A stretch of 64,000 nt of DNA, from NCBI RefSeq assembly GCF_004683885.1, contig NZ_CP038440.1, positions 2,204,001 through 2,268,000 on the forward strand, given 5' to 3'. The position numbers were made by a program, and so were the translations under genes. This DNA comes from Brevundimonas sp. MF30-B. Lineage in GTDB: Bacteria; Pseudomonadota; Alphaproteobacteria; Caulobacterales; Caulobacteraceae. Every line of letters starts with the position of its first letter. The stretch's first letter is position 1. The notes under the pieces were generated by a model. The model saw only the letters and a list, made by a program, of their open reading frames with translations. It was not told the origin of the DNA and did not search any database. Below, one piece after another: positions 18,434 to 26,077 of the stretch.

Positions 18434-19272
18434 CCCAGCAACGCCTCGACCTCTTCGCGCGTGCCCAGCGAAGGTTGGGCGCCGGGGCGGGTGGCGGCCA
18501 GCGCGCCGGCGGCACAGGCGAAGCGCAGGGCCTGGTCTGGCGCCATTCCATCCAGCAGAGCCACGGTGATGGCGGCCACGAAGGCGTCGCCGGCGCCGGT
18601 GGCGTCCACGGCCTCGACCTGGGGCGGCGTGGCCCACGCCATTTCGACGCCGCGCTGATACATGGCCGCGCCCTTGGCCCCGCGCGTGACCACGACCCGT
18701 CCGCCGCCGCGATGCAGAGCGTCGCCGTAGAACTCGGCCTCGGTCTCGTTGACCACGATCAGGTCGGCCCGGCGCAGCAGGTGCTCGGACACCGGGGCGG
18801 CGGGGGCCAGGTTGGCGCAGACGAAGTCGGTCGCGCGCCCCACGGCGGCCTCGACGGTGTCGAGCGGCAACTCCAGCTGGACGATCAGGGGCCCTTCGAT
18901 GCGCTGGGGCAGTTGCTCGGGCGTGACGAGGTGGTTGGCCCCGGCCGCGACCGTGATCTGGTTCTCGCCGGTCGGATCGACCGTGATCAGGGCGACGCCC
19001 GTGGGGGCCGCCACATCGGTTTCGACCCCCGCCAGATCGACGCCGAATTCCTCCATCAGCGCCAGAGCCTCGGCGGCCATGCCGTCGGCGCCGACGCGGC
19101 CGATCAGGCAGACCTCGGCCCCCAGCTTCTCGGCCGCCAGGGCCTGATTGGCGCCCTTGCCGCCCGGGTGGCGAGCCAGGGTGGCACCGGTCACGGTCTC
19201 GCCTACGCGTGGCAGGCTGGGCGCTGTAGCGACCAGGTCCAGGTTGATCGAGCCGACGACGGTGATGCGCAT
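18430..19272 (-). CDS. rbsK: ribokinase
   Basis: A 280-residue PfkB-family sugar kinase. The signatures are the start VVGSINLDLV, GGKGANQALAAEKLGA, and the C-terminal DATGAGDAFVAAI with the catalytic Asp. It phosphorylates ribose to ribose 5-phosphate. Its ATG overlaps the stop of the upstream nucleoside hydrolase gene by one base (TGATG), so hydrolase-released ribose can be returned to central metabolism. No ribose transporter is nearby. Confidence 0.93.
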   Translation of the reverse strand: MRITVVGSINLDLVATAPSLPRVGETVTGATLARHPGGKGANQALAAEKLGAEVCLIGRVGADGMAAEALALMEEFGVDLAGVETDVAAPTGVALITVDPTGENQITVAAGANHLVTPEQLPQRIEGPLIVQLELPLDTVEAAVGRATDFVCANLAPAAPVSEHLLRRADLIVVNETEAEFYGDALHRGGGRVVVTRGAKGAAMYQRGVEMAWATPPQVEAVDATGAGDAFVAAITVALLDGMAPDQALRFACAAGALAATRPGAQPSLGTREEVEALLG

Positions 19273-20204
19273 CAGGCCACCCGCTCGGCCAGCAGGTCGA
19301 ACAGACCGTCGGCGTCGGCCGCCACAGCCCAGTGATGGCGCGCGGTCGCGGGATCGACGCCCCGGAACTCGACCGCCGTATGGCCGCGCGTCAGATCGGA
19401 CGCTGTCTCGATCTGAATATGACACGGCCGGACCTCGAACAGATCCGGCTTCAGGAACCAGGCCACGGTGACCGGGTCATGGACCGGCGGGGCGTCCCAG
19501 CCGACAATCTCGCGCTCGACCCGCTGGGAGAAGCGCATCATGGAGGCCGCGGCCTGGGCCTGGGGCGTGTCGATGGCCTCGATTCGGGCGATGCGGGCGT
19601 CGGTGGCGCGCACCTGGTGGGTGGCGTCCAGACCGAAGACGGTCAGGTTCAGGTCCGAGGCGAAGACCTCGGCCGCCGCGTCGGGGTCAGCCCAGATGTT
19701 GAACTCGGCCGAGGCGGTGATGTTGCCGCCCTCGCTGCGCGCGCCGCCCATGACCGAGACGGGACCAAGGCGGGCCGCCAGCCGAGGCTCGCGACGCAGA
19801 GCCAGCGCAAGGTTCGTCAGCGGGCCCATCATGGCCAGCGCCACCGAGCCTTCTGGGCGCCCCATGACGATGTCGACGATGGCCTCGGCCGCGTGGCCGG
19901 GCGTGGCCGGAAACGGCGGCTCGAAGGGGGTGAGGTCGCCCAGGCCCTCGGCGCCGTGAAACTCCCCTGCTCCGGCGGGTTCGCGCACCAGGGGCCGGTC
20001 GGCGCCCAGAAAGACCGGCACGTCCTCGCGCCCGGCGATCTGGCGCAGGATGCGGGCGTTTCGGCCAGTGCGCGAGACGGGGACATTGCCCCCCACGGCG
20101 GTGACGGCCAACAGGTCCAGCTCAGGCGAGCCGAAGGCCAGGAACAGACCCACGGCGTCGTCCACGCCGGGGTCGCAGTCGATGATCAGGCTTTGCTTCT
20201 TCAC
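19272..20204 (-). CDS. nucleoside hydrolase (IunH family)
   Basis: This enzyme cleaves nucleosides to base and ribose. The N-terminal Ca-binding signature IIDCDPGVDDAVG is present, along with AMMGPLTNLALAL and, near the C-terminus, PPVHDPVTVAWF carrying the conserved His-Asp. Start choice: the GTG at 20204 gives 310 residues and puts the signature at the usual place; an in-frame ATG at 20261 would add 19 residues, and neither has a strong ribosome binding site. It is coupled to rbsK. The specificity (inosine, uridine or other) is not readable. Confidence 0.9.
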   Translation of the reverse strand: MKKQSLIIDCDPGVDDAVGLFLAFGSPELDLLAVTAVGGNVPVSRTGRNARILRQIAGREDVPVFLGADRPLVREPAGAGEFHGAEGLGDLTPFEPPFPATPGHAAEAIVDIVMGRPEGSVALAMMGPLTNLALALRREPRLAARLGPVSVMGGARSEGGNITASAEFNIWADPDAAAEVFASDLNLTVFGLDATHQVRATDARIARIEAIDTPQAQAAASMMRFSQRVEREIVGWDAPPVHDPVTVAWFLKPDLFEVRPCHIQIETASDLTRGHTAVEFRGVDPATARHHWAVAADADGLFDLLAERVA

Positions 20205-20321
20205 CCCGCCGGTTTGGCGGGCGTCGGGCTTCAGGGCAAGTGCGCGCCATTGCCCCGACATCGCAAGCGGGTCACAACGGCGGCCCGCCGCCTGCGGATC
20301 GTCCGTTTTCCAGGAGTGCCC

Positions 20322-22397
20322 ATGCGCCCGCTTCTTCTCGCCGGCTCCGTCGCCGCTCTCGCCTTCGCCGCCTCTTCCGCCACGGCCGAAGAGGGCATGT
20401 GGACCTTCGACAACTTCCCCATTGCGCGCGCCAATCAGACGCTGGGCACCAGTATCGACCAGGCCTTCCTGGATCGCGTGCGCCTGTCGTCGGCCAAGTT
20501 TGGCGGCTGTTCCGCTGGGATCGTCTCGGGCGAAGGGCTGGTGCTGACCAACAACCACTGCGTCGCCACCTGCGTGGCCAACCTGTCGACCCAGGCGGTG
20601 AACTACGCCGAGACCGGCTTCACCCCGCGCAGCCGCGAGGAAGAACTGAAATGCCCTGGCGGCTCGGCCGAGATCCTGACCGAAATCGTCGATGTCACCG
20701 AGCGGATGCACAAGGCCGGCGAGGGCCTGTCGGGCCAGGCTTTCACCCGCGCCCGTGACGCCGAGGCCGCCCGGATCGAAGCGGAGTGCGGCGATGCTGC
20801 TGACGCGCGCTGCCAGGTCGTCAGCCTGTACCGCGGCGGACAGTTCAAGCTGTACCGCTACAAGCGCTACACCGACGTGCGCCTGGCCTGGGCGCCCGAG
20901 GATCGCGCCGCGACCTTCGGCGGTGACCTGGACAACTTCTCCTTCCCCCGCTTCGCCATCGATGCGGCCTTCATCCGCCTGTACGAGAACGGCGCCCCGG
21001 CCGCGACGCCGACCCATTTCCGCTGGAACGCCGACCAGCCGACCGAGGGCGCGCCCGTCTTCGTGTCCGGCAGCCCCGGCGCCACCCAGCGCCTGCTGAC
21101 GATGGAGCAGCTGGCCTCCATCCGCGATGTCGTGCTGCCGCTGGACCAGTTGATCGCGTCGGAGCTGCGCGGCCGACTGATCAACTTCTCGCAGGAGAGC
21201 GAAGAGAACGCCTTCATCGCCATGGACCCGATCGTGGGCCTGGAGAACACCTACAAGCGCGGGCGCGGCCGGATGGCGGCCCTGATCGACGCCAACTTCA
21301 TGACGATGAAGGCCGCCGCCGAAGTCGACTTCATGCAGCGTTACGCCCAGGCCAACCCGGGCCAGGCGGCGGACCCCTGGGGCCAGCTGGAGGCGGTGCA
21401 GCCGACTCTGCGCGAGCTCTACCCCGCCATGGCGCTGCTGGAAGGCGGCACGGGTCTGGGCACCACGCCGGTCGCCGGCGGCTCGCAGCTGTTCTCCTAT
21501 GCCCGCACCCTCGTGCGGGCCGCGCAGGAGCGGGCCAAGCCTTCGGCCGAGCGCCTGCCCGAGTTCGCCGACAGCCGTCTGGCCGGCGTGCAGTCCGGCC
21601 TGTTCGCCGAACGCCCCGTCTATCCGGCGCTGGAGCAGGTGCGTCTGGAATGGTGGCTGTCCAAGACCCGCGAGTGGCTGACAGTGGACGACCCGCGCGT
21701 CCGCGCCCTGCTGGGCCGCGAAAGCCCCGAGGGCCTGTCGGCCAGCCTGGTCGAGGGCACGCGCCTGGCCGATCCGGCGGTGCGCCGCGCCCTGTGGGAA
21801 GGCGGGCTTGAAGCGATCCAGGCGTCCGACGACCCGATGATCCGCTATCTGCTGTCGATCCAGGAGCCGACCCGCGCGATCCGCGCCGAGTGGGAGGAGA
21901 AGGTCCAGGCCCCGACCGACCGCGCGTCCGAAGCCTTGGCGACCGCGCGCTTCGCCGCCTATGGCGACACCGTCTATCCGGACGCGACCGGCACGCTGCG
22001 CCTGACCTACGGCCAGATTGAAGGGACGGACGTGCCGGGCCAGCGCTTCGGCGCCTTCACCACCTTCGCCGGCCTGTGGGACCGCGCGACCGGCGCCGCG
22101 CCGTTCGACGTCGCGCCCAAGCTGCTTGCCGCGCGCGAGCGGATCGACGCCGACACGGTGCTGAACATGGCGGTGTCGTCCGACACCATCGGCGGATCGT
22201 CCGGCTCGCCGGTGGTCACGCCCGCCGGGGACATCGTGGGGGCCAACTTCGACTCCACAGTCCTGACCCAGCGCAACGCCTATGGCTATGACCGCAACGT
22301 CAACCGCAGCGTGATCGTCACCACCGGCGCGGTGACCACCGCCCTGCGCGATGTCTACGGCATGACCGGCTTGCTGGCCGAGCTGGGCGTGCGCTGA
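20322..22397 (+). CDS. S46-family dipeptidyl-peptidase (exported)
   Basis: A 691-residue protein with a signal peptide (ending ATAEEG). The trypsin-like catalytic triad of family S46 is visible: His in LVLTNNHCVAT, Asp around GGDLDNFSFPRF, and Ser in IGGSSGSPVVTP near the C-terminus. S46 enzymes (DPP7/DPP11 type) release dipeptides from periplasmic oligopeptides. The substrate-binding stretch usually reads GGDxDNWxWPRH; here both Trp are Phe, pointing to a divergent subgroup. CAGGAG precedes the ATG. A hairpin terminator follows. Confidence 0.9.
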   Translation: MRPLLLAGSVAALAFAASSATAEEGMWTFDNFPIARANQTLGTSIDQAFLDRVRLSSAKFGGCSAGIVSGEGLVLTNNHCVATCVANLSTQAVNYAETGFTPRSREEELKCPGGSAEILTEIVDVTERMHKAGEGLSGQAFTRARDAEAARIEAECGDAADARCQVVSLYRGGQFKLYRYKRYTDVRLAWAPEDRAATFGGDLDNFSFPRFAIDAAFIRLYENGAPAATPTHFRWNADQPTEGAPVFVSGSPGATQRLLTMEQLASIRDVVLPLDQLIASELRGRLINFSQESEENAFIAMDPIVGLENTYKRGRGRMAALIDANFMTMKAAAEVDFMQRYAQANPGQAADPWGQLEAVQPTLRELYPAMALLEGGTGLGTTPVAGGSQLFSYARTLVRAAQERAKPSAERLPEFADSRLAGVQSGLFAERPVYPALEQVRLEWWLSKTREWLTVDDPRVRALLGRESPEGLSASLVEGTRLADPAVRRALWEGGLEAIQASDDPMIRYLLSIQEPTRAIRAEWEEKVQAPTDRASEALATARFAAYGDTVYPDATGTLRLTYGQIEGTDVPGQRFGAFTTFAGLWDRATGAAPFDVAPKLLAARERIDADTVLNMAVSSDTIGGSSGSPVVTPAGDIVGANFDSTVLTQRNAYGYDRNVNRSVIVTTGAVTTALRDVYGMTGLLAELGVR

Positions 22398-22426
22398 GAC
22401 GCCCAAACGGAACCTGAGCTGTGCGA

Positions 22427-22453
22427 GGGGGTTCTGGCGACGGACCCCCCTTT
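22427..22453 (+). terminator. probable terminator after the S46 peptidase gene
   Basis: GGGGGT and ACCCCC form a 6-bp GC-rich stem around an 11-nt loop, followed by C and TTT, 29 bases after the stop codon. The U-tract is short, so termination may be partial and some transcripts may continue into the CBS gene 20 bp later. Confidence 0.45.
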
Positions 22454-22472
22454 CGTCTGTCAGGAGCCTGCC

Positions 22473-22886
22473 GTGAAAGTCCGTGACCTCATGACCCGCG
22501 ACGTCCACGTCGCCCGTCCCGAAGACACCCTGCAGGAGGTCGCGCGCCGCATGGCCGACGGCGATTTCGGCTTCGTGCCGGTGGCCGACGGCGAGCAGTT
22601 GATCGGCGCTCTGACCGACCGCGATATCGCCATCCGCGCCGTGGCCTCCGGCGCTGCGCCTACGGCCACGGTCGGCGAATTCGTCAGCCGCAACGCCTTG
22701 ACCGTACGCGACGACGAAGACCTCAAGGCCGCGCTGGACCTGATGGCTTCGCGTCAGATTCGCCGCGTGCCGGTGATCGACAAGAACGGCCGGCTGGTTG
22801 GGGTCGTTTCGCTGGGCGACCTGTCGACCCGCGTGAAGGAAAAGTACGCCGGGGAGGCGCTCGAGGACATCTCCCGGCCCCGTTAA
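22473..22886 (+). CDS. CBS-domain pair protein
   Basis: A 137-residue protein made of two CBS motifs (residues 1-60 and 70-130) and little else. It starts MKVRDLMTRDVHVARPEDTL, and the second repeat has QIRRVPVIDKNGRLVGVVSLGDL. CBS pairs bind adenine nucleotides and act as energy-state sensors; stand-alone versions have no fixed partner. The start is GTG with CAGGAG nine bases upstream. It lies between the S46 peptidase and a hypothetical gene on the same strand. Confidence 0.9.
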   Translation: MKVRDLMTRDVHVARPEDTLQEVARRMADGDFGFVPVADGEQLIGALTDRDIAIRAVASGAAPTATVGEFVSRNALTVRDDEDLKAALDLMASRQIRRVPVIDKNGRLVGVVSLGDLSTRVKEKYAGEALEDISRPR

Positions 22887-22961
22887 GCGTCGGCTAACCC
22901 TGTCGTCACACCGAGACGTAACCCCCTTCGTTCATCGTAATCGCTCAAAGAAGGGTGAACG

Positions 22962-23528
22962 ATGGCGCGGGCGCAGTTTCAGAAGGGGCAAAAGGTCTGG
23001 GTCGAGTGCGTGGGCGCCTGGGCCCATATCGAACAGGTCTGCCCCGTCTGGGCCAAGGGCTTCGAAGAGCCCGTTCGCGTCACCTATGACGTCGGCCTGG
23101 GACGCGAGTTTCTGGCCCACGAGCTTCTGCTCCCGGCCGACGATCCGGCCGCGTCCGATTTGGGCGACTGGCGTCTCCTGCGCGCGCGCAACAAGTGGCA
23201 GCCGTTGGAGGATTGCGCCCATCACCCCTTGCCGGGGACCTATCCGGTAGTGGTCACAGACACGGCGGACTGGGGCGGCTGGCGCGTGCCGGGCGCCGAG
23301 TACGATCGAGACCCGGCGCGCATAGAGATGCAAGCGCGAGTGATCGCCGCCGCGCCGCGCCTGATGACCTTGGCCGCCCAGCTGATCGATTTCGTGTCTG
23401 ACAGTCCGGAAGACGCGCCGCCGGAGCTGCTGCAGCTGGCCAAGCGGGCCCGCGCCACCCTGCGCGAGGCCACAGAGGTGCTGGGCCCGCCACCCGACAG
23501 CCTGCCGCGACCTTCGAACGCCGCCTGA
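22962..23528 (+). CDS. hypothetical protein upstream of the PleC-like kinase
   Basis: A 188-residue soluble protein that I do not recognise. The first 60 residues (KGQKVWVECVGAWAHIEQV, VRVTYDVGLGREFLAHEL) look like a small SH3-like beta barrel. The last 70 residues are alpha-helical and end in a Pro-rich tail. There is no signal peptide. It is on the same strand as the sensor kinase, 77 bp upstream of it, in a gap dense in GANTC sites. A functional link is only positional. Confidence 0.65.
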   Translation: MARAQFQKGQKVWVECVGAWAHIEQVCPVWAKGFEEPVRVTYDVGLGREFLAHELLLPADDPAASDLGDWRLLRARNKWQPLEDCAHHPLPGTYPVVVTDTADWGGWRVPGAEYDRDPARIEMQARVIAAAPRLMTLAAQLIDFVSDSPEDAPPELLQLAKRARATLREATEVLGPPPDSLPRPSNAA

Positions 23529-23548
23529 GCGGGTTTCGCCCTCGACAC

Positions 23549-23589
23549 GAATCCGCGACGCAGCCTAGATTCAGCTCAGCCGACGAATC
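23549..23589 (+). promoter_or_regulatory. cluster of three GANTC (CcrM-type) methylation sites
   Basis: GAATC at 23549-23553, GATTC at 23568-23572 and GAATC at 23585-23589 all lie in the 77-bp gap before the PleC-like kinase start at 23606. In Caulobacterales, GANTC is methylated by CcrM, and methylation state with GcrA controls cell-cycle promoters. At this GC content about one site per 330 bp is expected by chance, so three in 41 bp stands out. Confidence 0.55.
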
Positions 23590-23605
23590 GTCTGAGGAGC
23601 GCAAA

Positions 23606-26077
23606 TTGCGGGCTGAGCGCCGCGAGAACGGAGGGCGACGCGGTTCCGATCGGGGGATCAAAGGGCCGCCAGCATGGGCGCGTGTGCTCATCCTGGCGAT
23701 CACCCTCGCCGTCGCGGCCTATGTGTTGCTGTTCGCGCGCGAGCTGGCCAGACCGGCGAAGGAAGCCGACCTGCTGGGAGCCGCTGTTCTTCATCAGGAC
23801 GCTCGCCTGGCGGCAGCCTTGACAACAGGCCACATCGAAGCCGCGCGTCCGGCTCTGACGGCCGCAGCCGAAGCTCTTGCAGCTCAGCGGAGTCAGCCCA
23901 CTCTGGCCGTCGAACGCGCCCGTGCGCTTGACCCGCAAGCCGCCTTCGCCGCTGTGTCTGCCGATGGTCAGGTGGAGGCCGTGATCGGCGCCGCGCCTGA
24001 AGCGTTCAGGACTCTGCCGGCCGCCGAAGGGGAGTTGGCGCCTAGTGCGGACCGAGCAGGCATTCTGGTACGGCGTTCTCTCGACGGCGGAGGCGCCGTC
24101 GTCGCGCGTCTGCCCCCGCTGCCCTCCCCTGTCCGGCCCGAGGCTGTGGTGGCGATTTCGTATCAGGGCCGCCTGCTTGCGGCCTCCCAGCCTGGACTTG
24201 TCGGTCAGGCGACCACAACCGCCTTGGGTCTGGACGAAGCCGCCTTGTCGAACCTGGATCAGCCGGAGGTCCGGCGCTCCGCCAACGGCGTGGACACCCT
24301 GGCCGGAGCGTCGAGTCCCACGGGGGTGAAGGCCGTGGCCGTCACTCCAGGCCGCTCGGGCGCAGCCGCCCTTCTGGACGACGCCTGGGTTCTGGCCACG
24401 CCGCTCCTGCTCGGCCTGGCGGTTCTGGGGCTCGTGCTGATCCACAAGCATCGACAAGCCCAGGCCAGCCAAATGTGGGCGGATGGCGAGCGACGGTTCC
24501 GCGTCGCCGTTGAAGGGGCCAAATGCGGGGTGTGGGAGTGGGACCTGGATCGCGGGGAAGTGACCATTTCCGACTATATGGCGGCGTTGCTCGGCCTGCC
24601 CCGCGGCGGCGTGTACGAGGCCGCCATAATCACCGATCTGATCCATCCCAAGTATCGGGACACCGTCACCCATGCACTGGAGCAGGCATCGGCCTACGGC
24701 TCTTTCGAGGTCAGCTTTCCCGTACGAGCTCCCGATGGTCAGGCGCGATGGATCGACGCGCGCGGGCAATCGCGAGGCCCTAGAGGAGAAGAAGGCTTCG
24801 ACGCCATTCTGGGCATCGCGCTCGACATCACTGAAGCGCGGCGCGCCAAGGCGCAGGCTCAGGCTGCGGAGCTGCGCCTGCGCGACGGCATCGAGAGCGT
24901 GTCTGACGCCTTCGTGCTGTTCGACCGCAACGGGCGTTTGGTGCTGTGCAACGACGCGTTCGTCGATGCCTTCGGCTTCGGCCCTGACGTAGTGCGCAGG
25001 GGCGCCCAGAAGGACGAACTGAACCGGATCGCCGCGTTGGCGATAAAGTCCGACGGCAAGGGCGCAGGCGGCCGCGCCGGCGCGCGCGAGGTCGAACTGA
25101 ACGACGGGCGTTGGCTGCAGATGGTGGAACGCTTCACCTCCGATGGCGGATCGGTGGTCACCGCCGCCGACATCACCGCCGTCAAACGACAGGAGGCCGA
25201 GCGTCGTCAGGCTGCAGACGATTTGCGCCTGATGGTCGATCGTCTGGAGGCGAGCCAGGAGAAGCTAAGCCAGTTGGCCCGCAAGTATGAGGTCGCCATG
25301 ACCCGGGCGGAGGCGGCCAATCAGGCGAAGTCCGAGTTCCTGGCGAACATGAGCCACGAGCTGCGCACGCCGCTGAACGCCATCAACGGCTTCTCCGAGA
25401 TCATGCAGGCCGAGATGTTCGGCCCGCTGGGTGACGCGAGATACAAGGGCTATGCGGGGGACATTCACAAGTCGGGCCAGCATTTGCTCAGCCTGATCAA
25501 CGATATCCTGGACATGGCCAAGATCGAGGCGGGCAAGCACCGCCTCCACTACGAGCCCGTGTCGCTGAAAGCCGTCTGCGAGGACGCGATCCGTCTGATG
25601 CGCGGCAAGGTGCAGGAGGCCGGGCTGAAGCTGGTGCTCGATCCGCCGCCCGCCGACCTGCCGCAGATCGAAGCGGATCAGCGCGGCTGCAAGCAGGTCA
25701 TGCTGAACCTGATCTCCAACGCCGTGAAGTTCACGCCCGAAGGCGGCGCCATCGCCGTGCGCTTGGCGCGACTAGGCGACGACAAGGTGCGCATCCAGGT
25801 GATCGACACCGGCATCGGCATTGCCGCCGGCGATCTGGCCCGCCTGGCCCGTCCGTTCGAACAGGTCGAGGGCCAGCATTCCAAGACCACCCAGGGCACC
25901 GGCCTGGGCCTGGCCCTCACCCGCTCCCTGATCGAAATGCACGGCGGCGCCTTCGCCATCACCAGCCAGCCGGGCCAGGGCACGGCCGTGACGGTCGACC
26001 TGCCCGTCCGCCGGCCGGCGGCGCAGACTGTGGCTACGGCCGACGCCCAGGCTGAGCCCGCCGCCAAGGCGGCTTAA
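23606..26077 (+). CDS. PleC-like membrane sensor histidine kinase/phosphatase
   Basis: An 823-residue protein. It has a transmembrane helix at residues 25-47, a periplasmic domain, and a second helix at about 262-281. A PAS domain with PAC motif lies at about 295-412 and a second PAS region at 425-525. HisKA follows with His584 in [19 protein letters not shown], then HATPase (NAVKFTPEG, DTGIGIA, GTGLGLA). The H-box and the following EMFGPLGDARYKGY match PleC/DivJ-type Caulobacterales kinases that act on DivK and PleD; those partners are not in the window. The start is TTG with GAGGAG six bases upstream. Its TAA stop shares TTAA with the serpin gene. Confidence 0.85.
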   Translation: MRAERRENGGRRGSDRGIKGPPAWARVLILAITLAVAAYVLLFARELARPAKEADLLGAAVLHQDARLAAALTTGHIEAARPALTAAAEALAAQRSQPTLAVERARALDPQAAFAAVSADGQVEAVIGAAPEAFRTLPAAEGELAPSADRAGILVRRSLDGGGAVVARLPPLPSPVRPEAVVAISYQGRLLAASQPGLVGQATTTALGLDEAALSNLDQPEVRRSANGVDTLAGASSPTGVKAVAVTPGRSGAAALLDDAWVLATPLLLGLAVLGLVLIHKHRQAQASQMWADGERRFRVAVEGAKCGVWEWDLDRGEVTISDYMAALLGLPRGGVYEAAIITDLIHPKYRDTVTHALEQASAYGSFEVSFPVRAPDGQARWIDARGQSRGPRGEEGFDAILGIALDITEARRAKAQAQAAELRLRDGIESVSDAFVLFDRNGRLVLCNDAFVDAFGFGPDVVRRGAQKDELNRIAALAIKSDGKGAGGRAGAREVELNDGRWLQMVERFTSDGGSVVTAADITAVKRQEAERRQAADDLRLMVDRLEASQEKLSQLARKYEVAMTRAEAANQAKSEFLANMSHELRTPLNAINGFSEIMQAEMFGPLGDARYKGYAGDIHKSGQHLLSLINDILDMAKIEAGKHRLHYEPVSLKAVCEDAIRLMRGKVQEAGLKLVLDPPPADLPQIEADQRGCKQVMLNLISNAVKFTPEGGAIAVRLARLGDDKVRIQVIDTGIGIAAGDLARLARPFEQVEGQHSKTTQGTGLGLALTRSLIEMHGGAFAITSQPGQGTAVTVDLPVRRPAAQTVATADAQAEPAAKAA

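Noticed and set aside
17303..20204. Alcohol dehydrogenase, ribokinase and nucleoside hydrolase as one pathway cluster
   Set aside because: The dehydrogenase is on the opposite strand and convergent; only the hydrolase and ribokinase form an operon.
19272..22508. A very long minus-strand frame opposite the S46 peptidase that continues into the nucleoside hydrolase
   Set aside because: Only the last 310 codons form a real protein; the rest is low-complexity antisense of the peptidase gene.
22883..22900. A TTAA-N7-CTAA sequence as a CtrA box
   Set aside because: Only a partial match to TTAA-N7-TTAA, and it overlaps the stop codon of the CBS gene.
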